Source: Stereocaulon alpinum
Taxonomy: Eukaryota; Ascomycota; Lecanoromycetes; Lecanorales; Stereocaulaceae
Direction of reading: 5' to 3'
Length of the DNA: 64,000 nt
Assembly: GCA_018257865.1 (NCBI GenBank)
Contig: JAEUBA010000016.1
Location: 1-64,000 of the forward strand
How positions within the stretch are numbered: the first letter of the stretch is position 1; every line of letters begins with the position of its first letter. Positions 12,701 through 22,116 of this stretch are shown here, piece after piece. The notes below the pieces were generated by a model that was given only the letters and a program-made list of their open reading frames with translations, was not told where the DNA came from and did no database searches. The position numbers and the translations under genes were made by a program.

Positions 12701-15206
12701 ATAAAGTAATAGACTTTAAGGGGAAGGTAAAGGCCCTAAGGAGGGTCCTCTTTCTACTCTTACCCCTAATAGACCTAATAAATATAGAGGGGGCTAACTA
12801 CTTAGAACCTATAGTAATAGATAGTAAGATAACCTTAAAGAAGGTAAAGAACGCGATTTAGTACTTAGTAGTAGATAAGGCCCTAAGGATCTTAAGGATC
12901 CTAAATAGATTCCTAAGAGTAGTATATATAGAGATAATAGAGATATTTAGAAGGATATTTTAAGTATACTTAGACTATAGATACTACCTAAAGAAGTTTT
13001 AGGAGGCGAATACGGTAATACTAAAGAAACTAAAAAAGACTAACTATTTAGAGCCTAAGGTATACTAGCCTATTATATTACTAGATATACTTAGAAAAGT
13101 ATTAGAGATAGTAATAGCGAAATATCTTAGTAGAATAGCTAAAAGGAATTACCTACTCCTAAAATACTAAATAGGGGGTAGAAAGGGACGCTTAGTAAAA
13201 ATAGCTTTAGAGACTATTATAAATTTAGTCTATATAATATAGAACTAAGGTAAAGATAATATAGCGAGCCTACTATTACTAGATATAGTAGGGGTATTTA
13301 ATAATATATCCTATAAAAGGCTACTCTATAACCTAAAGATAAAAGGAATCCCTAAGGGAATTATTTAATAGACTATAAGCTTCCTTAAAGATAGGGCGAT
13401 ATTAATTACTTTAGGAGGTAAAACTAGCCTAGTAGAGGTAATAGAGATAGAGATTCTATAAGGATTACTTATATTACTAATTCTATTTCTCTTCTTTAAT
13501 ATACTACTAATTAAAGTATACTTAAAAGTAAAAATCTTAGTATAAGTAGAAGGATTCGTAGATAATATATACCTACTAGTATATAGTAAGATAATAGAAA
13601 CGAACTATAGGTAGCTAGAATAGGCCTATAAGCTCTACTAAATATAGGCGAAAATATACGAGGCGATATTCGCGCCTTAGAAGTATAAACTAGTATATCT
13701 ATTATACGCCCCTAAAAGGTTTAATATAAAGGAGATAGTATAATTTAGTAATATAGAGGTTAAGCTAGAAGCGAGTATTAGGGTCTTAGGGTTATATATT
13801 AATACTAAACTCCGCTAAGGCCTATATATAGCGTAAGTAAAGGTAAAGGCCGCTACTTAAGCCTAGGCGATTAAGTACCTAGTAGGATTAACTTAAGGAG
13901 CTATATTTAAGAAGTATAAGAAGGTATATAGTATAATAGTAAGGCCTATATTTATATTCGCTACTCTAATATAGTATACCCCTACTAAGGGGTAGGGAGT
14001 TATAGAAAAGTATATTAAGACGCTTATAATAATATAGAATAACTACCTATAGATAGTATTTAGAGTATATAAGGTAATACTAGTCTAAGTCTTAAAAGCG
14101 GAAGTAGTTATTATACCTATCTAAACCTATCTAGACGTCTTAGTTATAAGATACTAAGTACTAAGGGAAGTATACCCCTTAATAATTAAAGGTAACCGCT
14201 TAATCTATAGGAGATTATAGGGAAAGAGAGGAAGGGCGTACCTAATACGCCTAACCCTATTACTAGAAAAGGAAGAATAGGCCCTATAGGAGCTTAAGGC
14301 GAAGGATTAGGATTAAGTAGTAATAGTAATAAGGAGGAAGGTATATTAGTATAACCTAAAAATAGATATTAAGGAGTATTAAGACGTAGGTATCCTAGCT
14401 AAAAAGATATAAGGCTAAGTAATAATAAAGTAGATTAAGCGGTAGGAGGTATATAAAGATATTATCCTTAAATACTCTTATATACCTATATAGGATAAAC
14501 TATTATTTAGAGGAAGGTATAACTACTACCTAAAGCTTAGGAAGGTAGAAAGCTTAATAGTAGTCTAACTCTAAAGTAGAAAGAATAGGTTTAACTACTT
14601 CCTTTATAAGGCAAAAGTACTAAAGGTCCGTAGTACCTATTATAGTTATAGATAGAGGAATTAAGATATAAAGTATATTCTCCTATACTACCTAAAGCTT
14701 AGCGATACTTAAAGGGAGCTTATTAAAGAGGTAGAGACTTATAATATTAGAACTATACTAGTTAAGGTTACTAGTATAAGAGTAGCTATAAGATAACTAG
14801 TTAGGTTAGGATTCTTAATATAGTATTAACTTACTAGGGAATAGCTCTCCTAGTCTAAGCTCTTTATTAGAGTAGAACTAGTAATAAAAACCCTAAAGAT
14901 AAAGAAGCCTAAGTATAAGTAGAAGCTAAAGGCGGCGGAGCTACTAAAGTATTATAGGGCCTATTAGGGTAGCGGAGATTATTATTACTAGTATTATAGA
15001 GCCTAGCGGTAAGGTTAGATAGGCGGAGTAGAATAATAAGTAAGCTAATAAGCGAAAGTTTTTAGCTAAAAAGGGCGACTCTAGAAAGGTTTCTTTCGCG
15101 TCTAGAGGGCCCTTAACCCCCCTAGATTTCCTAATAATATAAGAGAATACCCTTATTAGTATATATAGATACTAGAATAGGCGTATAAATTAATCAATCA
15201 ATTAAT
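9756..15206 (+). mobile_element. RIP-degraded Tad-like non-LTR retrotransposon (LINE)
   Basis: Read through its stops, the + strand gives the two-ORF layout of Tad-type fungal LINEs. ORF1 has gag-like zinc knuckles with Cys turned to Tyr (about 10885-10960). ORF2 begins with an APE-type endonuclease whose GDFN motif is still readable at 11917-11928. It continues with reverse transcriptase (a DKxPGxDGIPN-like block near 12870 and the catalytic FxDD box at 13555-13566, now Phe-Val-Asp-Asn) and a C-terminal Cys/His block near 14641-14700. The 3' UTR from 15088 repeats the left edge of the window and ends in a degraded AATC tail (15188-15206). The 5' boundary is uncertain and no target duplication was identified. 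A perfect 8-bp hairpin (9858-9876) sits near the 5' end. Confidence 0.85.
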
Positions 15207-15619
15207 ACTACTATAGTATTTAAGTAGGGATACTAATTACCTTAGGTTACTAAGTCGCTAGAATATAACTTTACGGATATTAATCGCTACTTAACGAATT
15301 CTACTCGTTTCAGCGTTAGAATAAAAGTATGTTACTAAGGCACTAAGAGGGAGGGGGGAATCCTTTATCAGCCCTATAGCTAATTAGTTAGCTTTAAGTA
15401 CTTAGCTAGAATTCTAGAATTCTATTACTTAGATAGATTATCATCCTACCATAATACACGATCTCACCTAATCACCTATTGCAATCGCTTTTCATTTGCC
15501 TACTATAGCGCGCATGGAGGCCTTGGCGAGCCCTAGCCCTAGTAGGCTAGCTAAGCGAGCCTGCCAAGCATTGCCAAGTAGGCCTCATCCACCATAGTTT
15601 TCACCACTTATTCTAACGA
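15207..15619. other. Transition zone between RIP island and normal DNA, with a small palindromic segment
   Basis: There is no gene here. CpA/TpG stay scarce until about 15430 and then rise to normal levels. About 15513-15590 forms an imperfect inverted repeat (GAGGCCTTGGC...GCCAAGTAGGCCTC), with CTAGCTAAGCG near its centre (15547-15557). It could be a remnant of a small inverted-repeat element. Any 5' part of the prenyltransferase relic would also lie here but cannot be read. Confidence 0.5.
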
Positions 15620-16891
15620 AAGTACCCAAAGGCCTTCACCGAAGCCTTCGGAGCCATGAACACGTGGCTCAAATCATTCACACTGGATGATGCTTTTTTG
15701 TGGCGGATCACTGGCTCTACGCTTGCTGTGCTCTTTTATCAGGCCAATTACGAGGTCCACAGCCAGTGTGAAGGCCTCCTATCTCTATTGCACTCCATTA
15801 CCACCTGCTCAGGACCCCGTCCTCCGCCAGATGGACAATGTCCCACCTGGAGAAGTTCTATGACGGATGTTGTCACTCCTACTAAATACAGCTGGAGCTG
15901 GAAATCCTCTCAAGGCCAGCCAACAGTATGATTCAGTATCGAAGCAATCGGCCCCAAAGAGGTACCAGGGTCAACCCTTCCAGCAAGAAGATGCCTGATA
16001 AGCTCATACGCCGAGTCAATTTGACTGCAGCCGATGCCGACTCGCAATTGTTCCAAGATCTTCGTGGCATGTTTTACCAACAGGCCTCTGGAATATTCTC
16101 ACACACAAAATCGGGTGATTCTGTAATCAAGCCCACTTCATCAATTTTCATAGCTTTAGAATTGAAATATGGGCAAGTCGCCGTCAGAGCTTACTCCAGC
16201 CCTGTCAAAAGCTGAGTAGACCGGGAAGTCAAGGTTCTCTGTTTTCTTAGACAGTATCAGAAGCTTAGAGGGGCCAAAGTTGAGGTTGCCCTTGTATGAC
16301 TACCTTGCGGCTTTCCTGTCAGATCATGCGGGAGATTCACAGGTGTACATCGTTGGAGTAGCGGTCATTTGTGTATCTCCCGTCAAATCTCGACTGAGAA
16401 TCTGCGTTAGATCATCTGGGACCTCGTCTGACGATCTCTGCGGCTTTCTGACCATCGGTGGCAGATTGCAGTCTTTCGCAGGTGATACATTGCACGAATT
16501 CGGTAGCCTCTAGCGTTCTGTGTTGGACCTTGATGAACGATCCCCCTTCAACGAGAACTTAGCTACTAAGAAAAACGAGACAGCCGGTGTGCTGTATCAA
16601 ATTGATGTTAGAGCAGATAGTGCAATGCCGGATGCAAAATTATGTATCCCTGTGAGAAATTATGCACCGAAAGCTCTTGCAATTCCGACAGGGCTGAGCT
16701 CGTATTTGAATGCAGAATGAAGAGATCGCTTCGCAGCTAGCTACATGCGGAAATTAGAACAGCTCTGTATACACAGGTCTCTTGCTAAGGGATGCGGTCT
16801 GCAAATTCATACTTCTTGCGCAGTGCGCGGTGCAGAGCTTGTGATGACGTCGTATCTGTCTTCTGAGGTATACCATAGTGCCAGATGGTAA
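15620..16891 (+). pseudogene. Broken DMATS-type aromatic prenyltransferase
   Basis: Pieces in two frames line up in order with fungal dimethylallyltryptophan-synthase-type (ABBA fold) prenyltransferases, which attach prenyl groups to indoles or other aromatics in secondary metabolism. The N-terminal part (15620-15928) contains family-like segments such as PTWRSSMTD and KYSWSW. The middle (about 15960-16215) lies in another frame. From about 16250 the first frame returns with LPLYDYLAAFLSDH, SPVKSRLRICVRS, FLTIGGRL, a family-like IPVRNYA block and a terminal YLSSEVYHSARW followed by TAA (16889-16891). Breaks: TGA at 15929, frame changes near 15950-15990 and 16215-16250, TGA at 16213, TAG at 16511 and TGA at 16718. 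The in-frame stops at 15929, 16511 and 16718 fit C-to-T or G-to-A changes of Arg or Trp codons. The start is not visible. I infer a decayed gene beside the RIP island. Confidence 0.8.
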
Positions 16892-17378
16892 GAATAGATA
16901 TTCGTCGAATGTTGAACAGCATCCGCTGGTACGGACGGCGGCGTGAAGGACCACACATTCAAAATCACGAAGACTTCGCAGCCCCAGTGCTTAGCGTTGT
17001 ATTCAAATGTTCATTGAAATACGACATGTAGCCGAAAAATCGGAGCTCCAGTTCGGGGACACTACGGCATAGCCGACCTCAAGAGTCAGCACTCAGGCAC
17101 CTAACCTATAAAGCCAGGTAATCTTTACATCTCAATCTTGCCAGCCTCATCTCTTGCCTTTCCGCATGAACTGTGGTGTCTTGCTTGAGACTAGCTGCAG
17201 ATGATTGATCGGAGTGAGGGGATTGTATTTAACTTGTATTCTGCTCATATGGACGTAGCACATGCAATCTTCAATATTGTCGAGACGGGGCATATGAAAG
17301 CTATCTCATATATTATGGAATTGAGTCGTTAGACAGTGATAATATACAACCGGCTCAATACTGTCCGGATTATTTCAT
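16892..17378. other. Intergenic, nothing recognised
   Basis: This lies between the prenyltransferase relic and the 3' end of the secreted-protein gene. It has ordinary base composition, no ORF with family resemblance and no RNA gene that I can see. Confidence 0.5.
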
Positions 17379-18026
17379 TCATGCTGTGTCTGTCTTAGCT
17401 AGTATTGGATTTGAAGTGGCTGCCAAGGTCGTATGACCACTCCTCAGAGCTCCGAACCGGCCTGCATTATCGATATCTGGATCATCCGGGTCAAAACCTA
17501 CCACCTTAACCCACCAACCATTTCTGAGCAGCCCAATTGGCGATTGGCCCCCGTAGCCTGGTGATGCACAATCTTCTAGAATGGTTGTTGCTAAAGTCCT
17601 GGCTTGCTCGAAGGAGAACTTGTCCTCGATTTCATCCACTCTAGCGCTGATTTCGATTGCACAATTGCTGCCATCAGGACTGATTACGTAGGGGGGCGTA
17701 TCTGGTAATCTGGGTTCCTTATTTTCCTTGAAATGTTGCACGGTGCGATATGTGGGAAATCGACGGAGGACGGTCAAAGTGGGCCTGCAGGTGTCGATTG
17801 TGATCGGCTGGCGGTCATGGCCTGAGTCGTAGCATATGATGTTGTTGAAAGGAACCGAGAAATTCAACGATAATTGGACTTTTGGAGTCTGGCGAGATAG
17901 TGGAATCAGAGATGATGAATGAGGAGGGGTTTGAAGCTGAGCGTAAGGAGATGCTGAGACTTGACTGGTCCAGGGCATTGCGAGCGCAAACAGCACTGGA
18001 ACATGGAGAATCATAGCTGTTCTCAT
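17379..18026 (-). CDS. Small secreted protein of unknown function
   Basis: This single-exon gene encodes about 215 aa. An upstream in-frame ATG (18065) exists, but I chose the ATG at 18026 because it gives a clean signal peptide: MRTAMI followed by a hydrophobic core and a VSASP-type cleavage site near residue 25. The mature part has about four cysteines (in CYDSG, DTCRP, SNCAI and EDCAS contexts), so two disulfides are possible. It also has a GYGGQSPIG..GWWVKV block like that in small secreted proteins I associate with plant- or insect-associated fungi. There are no membrane segments after the signal and no known catalytic motif. It sits between the prenyltransferase relic and the eL32 gene. 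Function unknown; an effector-like role would be speculation. Confidence 0.7.
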   Translation of the reverse strand: MRTAMILHVPVLFALAMPWTSQVSASPYAQLQTPPHSSSLIPLSRQTPKVQLSLNFSVPFNNIICYDSGHDRQPITIDTCRPTLTVLRRFPTYRTVQHFKENKEPRLPDTPPYVISPDGSNCAIEISARVDEIEDKFSFEQARTLATTILEDCASPGYGGQSPIGLLRNGWWVKVVGFDPDDPDIDNAGRFGALRSGHTTLAATSNPILAKTDTA

Positions 18027-19079
18027 TCGCTTTGGTTCGATATGCAATCTATCAAGGGGCATCAATGTCTAGCATTTGCGTTCATGGGTCAGGTCAGCAC
18101 AAAGACGAGCTCGAGTGTCGACAGGAAGACTCAGTATGCCAACATTGAATGAGGATTAATCTGATTCAATTAAGAAGTGGGGAGAGTAAGCACCTATAGC
18201 CACCAAGAAAGATCACAAGTCTCAGAATGTCATCTTAGCCACCACCCGATGCTTTGGAACGCCCCGACATGAAGAGCATGTGATCATACAGGAGTATTCT
18301 AGCTAAGCGTTATCCCCGCGTAGCGCCTACTCCAGCCGGTTGAGACATCGTAAAGTCTGCTCTGCCACGTGCAATTCGGTATGTGGTGAAATAGAAAGTT
18401 GTGATAATGCAGCAAACGACCACAAGTGGAATTATGCTCGATTTCAAGGTCAGACTAGCATAAACTCCTGTGTTCTCTTCGTAAGCGTTATGCGATCCGC
18501 TCTAGGTGAGAGCACACCCATTGGCTATTTGCCTCGTAGTCCTCGCGTGTCGCCAATCTGCTTGTGATCGGATTTGCGACCTATGCGCTCGGAAAATTCG
18601 AGAACCGGTAGTGCGACACCTCTGAATGATAATTACGGCAAGCTGGGCTTCGACCAACTCCTAGATTCCTCTCTCAAATTTCCCTGGGACCATCTAAGGC
18701 TGATCACAACAGCACTGGTACCTCTTTGCCATATGCTGATCGGTTTCGACAAAAGTCGTATTATATTCATGAGAAATTATGGAAAAGAATAGCGCAAAGC
18801 AGGCCACGCGGCAGGAAGTTAGAACTGGATTTACCTTTCGGAAGAGGTGGAAGGCAGTAGATGTAAGACAATGGAAGAGCTGGCAAGCGCGGGAGAATTT
18901 TGTTTTTCTGCAACGAGAATGTAGGGAGAACGGAGCCGTTAGTTAGAGCACCCCATATCTATAGTCCGGAGTGAAGCTGCGATTACAATGCAATATTGTA
19001 GCGGCTCATGACATTGGAGGTCCATCGGAGCTTTCTATCGGATCAAGCCACCTAGCGAAACACCATATCCTCTAAATAG
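18027..19079. other. Intergenic, about 1 kb, no supported gene
   Basis: It holds the upstream region of the secreted-protein gene and the downstream region of the eL32 gene. Short ORFs around 18340-18800 resemble nothing I know and lack coding character. CTAGCTAAGCG occurs at 18299-18309, one of three copies within 5 kb. Confidence 0.5.
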
Positions 19080-19845
19080 CTAAGACTCCGTCGTAACTCT
19101 CGCCTTTGCATTTGTAACCTTTACACCCAACATCTTTGCCTTTGCTACTATATCCACTCTCTTTCTTGACGAGACGGCGTGCGAAATTCTGCTCGAAGTT
19201 AGCTGGTGAGCAACGTTGCCCATGGATAATCAAGCAAAGCTGGACAGTAGACGTACTCGGCTGCGAATGTCTTGTTGTGCATGAGGAGGAGATCGACATC
19301 GCGTGGGTTGTAGACGACGAAGGCTTTATGGCCTGAGGGCATCAGGTGGCGGGTTTTCTTATTCGAGCCATAGCCGATCTAGGAGATTAAATCCATCAGC
19401 CTCTATCCTAATCAACGTACAGTCCGTACAATATTCCACACTGCTCTCACTCCCATGTCAATGTTCGGTCAAGCCTTCTGTCCCACATGACTCGTATCTT
19501 TATATGGAATGGGCGATCCAGCTACATGTAGAGGCCACATACCGAGGGCATGGCAGCTTGTCCCTTGAACCTCCTTCGAACCCGGTTATCGATACCCTTC
19601 GGCTTGCGCCAATTTGCGTCAACGCATTTGTAGGTGTCGCTCTGGTGACGATTAAAGCGCTTCGTGCCTGCAGAATGAGGAGTTAGCACATTTCCAGAAC
19701 TACTAGCTAAGGGTCTCGAGCCCAGAGCCAGTCCCCGAGACGCAACAGCTCCTGAACGTGAGAGCTGGGCGGTCTTTGCGGAGCTTCGGTTTAGATTTGA
19801 CGTACGCTTTTTCACGATCTTAATGTGCTTTTTCGCGGCAGCCAT
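19080..19845 (-). CDS. rpl32: 60S ribosomal protein eL32 (RPL32)
   Basis: Four exons rebuild a complete eL32 of the large ribosomal subunit: 19845-19806, 19667-19543, 19378-19257 and 19188-19080. Exon 1 gives MAAAKKHIKIVKK. Exon 2 gives the hallmark KRFNRHQSD, WRKPKGIDNRVRRRFKG block. Exon 3 gives IGYGSNKKTRHLMPSGHKAF, and exon 4 ends in TNAKARVTTES. All three introns are GT-AG and the frame closes throughout, giving 131 aa, the usual length for the family. The 138-nt first intron and a very short first exon (40 nt) are common in fungal ribosomal-protein genes. Identification is secure. Splice sites were chosen by phase and conservation. Confidence 0.95.
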
Positions 19846-20286
19846 CTACGCCAGTTGACATTAGTTTTGACCCGACCAGAGGAGCCTCTTTGCGTTCGCG
19901 GCGTACCTTGACGTTGTCTGGTCAATGTTGTCAAGAGGTTCTAGATTGCATTTTGGTAATGGTAGCGCCAAGTCTTGTCCACGGTGCGCTAATATCTCGC
20001 GCTAGCTAAGCGAGCACGACTGTTCCTGCAAGCTCCTGCTTCTAAGGGCTGTCTCTCAGGAATCATGAAGACTACCTGGGCATGACGGATCTTGCGTCCT
20101 ACAACTAATAAGCATTATCTTCTGATCAAGGATTTCTACTCGAAGATTCATTGATCTATACTAATTACATTCGATGCGGTTTGTAGGGAGAACTTTATTA
20201 TGCGTGTGTATTGCGCGCTCTATCCATCCTTCCTTTGTACGGATTAGACTCCTTGCAATGCCGAACGCTAGATCCTATGCATAACC
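19846..20286. promoter_or_regulatory. Upstream region of rpl32 / 3' region of the Hsp40 gene
   Basis: The 441 bp between two minus-strand genes should contain the rpl32 promoter and the Hsp40 3' UTR. I recognise no specific element. CTAGCTAAGCG (20002-20012) sits within a short palindrome CTCGCGCTAGC..AAGCGAG. Confidence 0.45.
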
Positions 20287-21813
20287 TCACTGTTGAGCAC
20301 ACTGTGGTCCTTCCCCATCCTCTTCCTCTTCCTCATCATCGTCAACCCAACCTTCGCCTTCGGCGCCTGCACCAAAATCGTCCAAGTTGGCGCTTTCATT
20401 GTATGTGACATCGTCCACGACATCAGTCTCGATTGGCTTATCAGGCTTTGGTAGAAGCCCTTGAAGCTTTGTAACCGCCTGGTTCTTCACCAACCAGTCA
20501 TGCTCGGGGAATTTAATGTTTACCACCAGGTACAAGTCCCCCTTCATGTCACTTTTCTTGTAAGGCATGCCCTCACCAGACACCTTTATGACCTGTCCTG
20601 GCTTTAAAACCCGTGCAATAGATTGCGGATGCTGGAGTTGGATGCCTCTACCGTCTAAGTGCTTGATGACTACCCGCGAAAAGCCGCAAAGAGCCTCTGC
20701 CAAGGTAACTTCTATGTCGGCTGAGAGGTCGACGCCTGCCCTTCGGAAGGTAGGATGCTCAATCTGAACGAGGCCGAATATTATATCACCTGGCTCTTGG
20801 TTGGGGATCTGGTCTGCTTCGCCTTCTAGTATTATTCGGTCCCCCTCTCTGACACAGATCAGCAATCACTATTCAGGTCCGCGACCATTACAGTTCTTAC
20901 TTTGAACCCCGCGGTATGTAGATTTCCAGGACTTTCCGAGCCTGTGTGACGCATTCGCCTTTGCACTTTTTGCACTTGTCCTTCGGATTGTAAACGCCCC
21001 CTTTCCCCTTGCACGAGCTGCATATCACCATCTCCGGGACAGCCATGCCAGGGGAGATGTGTCTCAGAGCGTGCTTGACACCTATGTATTTTGATCAGCC
21101 GAAATTTCAAAGAGAGGTGGTGGAGCGAACCTTTGCCGTCACAGGAAGCACATTGTTTTGGCTTGGCCTTTTCCTTGCCACCGCTCCCTTTGCAGTGACT
21201 GCATATAACGTTTTTCGTGCTCGCAAACTTTGCAGTTTTCCCTTTGTACAGCTCTTCCAGAGTGACTTGGTACGGGTGCTCCTCATCATCGCCTTTCCTA
21301 GGTTTTTGTGGCCTGGCTGCTCCCCCAAATCCGGGTGGCATACCGCCTTTAAAGTTCATACCAAACATCTGCTGAAGCATCTCTTCAAGGTCCACACCCA
21401 CATCCATACCATTGCCATGGCTGCTCTCAAATGCTGCCATGCCATGGGTGTCATAGAGATGTCGTTTGTCATCATCGTAGAGGATTTCATACGCCTTGCT
21501 GATCGACTTAAAGTTGTTGTCCGCTTCCTCCCGTTCGTGTTCAGCAACTTTGTCTGGATGACTTGATAGCGCTGCCTGAAGAGTTCAGTAGATGAGTATG
21601 GCAATCATGAAAGGCACTTGAACCTTATGATATGCTTTCTTGATCTCTGGCTGGCTAGCACCTCGGTCTATTCCCAATATTTCTGCGTTCTGATGAGCAC
21701 AAGTAAGGCCGTAGAAATAGAGCTTAGCTGACCATACAGGTCTATGTCTTCTGCGGCACCGTCCACTGATTCGTGTTAGCTGTAGGTCTTCGCAACAGAT
21801 CGAAACATTTACT
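20287..21813 (-). CDS. xdj1: Xdj1-like class A DnaJ/Hsp40 co-chaperone
   Basis: An Hsp70 co-chaperone with J domain, zinc centre and C-terminal substrate domains. Coding exons: 21765-21733, 21682-21624, 21575-21131, 21081-20901 and 20848-20287, with a single A at 21813 contributed by the upstream exon. The protein is about 426 aa. The J domain (DLYEILGI, then HPD at residues 37-39) is followed by a short linker of the Xdj1 type (EEMLQQMFGM), not a long Gly/Phe region. Three zinc-finger repeats read CSHCKGSG, CASCDGKG and CSSCKGKG, and the fourth reads CKKCKGEC. The acidic tail ends in CAQQ, a CaaX-like box that suggests farnesylation and membrane attachment as in Ydj1. No ATG precedes the J domain in frame in its exon. 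Splicing 21813 to 21765 creates one (see findings). The Xdj1 assignment rests on the linker and start region. A generic class A DnaJ is certain. Confidence 0.88.
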
Positions 21814-22116
21814 CTTATAGAACGTGTGAACTCCCCGAGGTGGAAGTTCGGGTCATGTGGGATGTTGCATCGCTTAGGGGAGTCAGTGATAAAACGGATA
21901 CACGTTATGAGTGTCCGGAATAGCCAAGATAGCTTAGTACTTCAGAGAACGAACGGTTGGTGTAAACTCTGGAGACTTTGTGTTCGCATGTGTGCTAGGC
22001 CTTGGCATCAAACCTAGACTCCGGGCGAAGCGCGACGTATCTCCGAGACCTTACAACGGCCCATGCTCGCTGTCTGTATTTCTTGATAGCATAGAGTCAT
22101 GCCTTGACACGCTGAA
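21814..22116. promoter_or_regulatory. Bidirectional promoter region, xdj1 / mse1
   Basis: About 300 bp separate the 5' ends of two divergently transcribed genes. No TATA box or named factor site stands out. Confidence 0.5.

Noticed and set aside
126..15206. An AT-rich centromere or mitochondrial insert
   Set aside because: The low-complexity look comes from RIP. Retrotransposon domains can be read in order, and CpG remains common.
17379..18065. Start of the secreted protein at 18065
   Set aside because: It would place 13 charged residues before the signal peptide. The ATG at 18026 fits export better.
20567..21566. Plus-strand ORFs inside the Hsp40 gene (up to 185 aa)
   Set aside because: The minus strand carries the intact zinc-finger and J-domain exons. 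The plus-strand frames match nothing.
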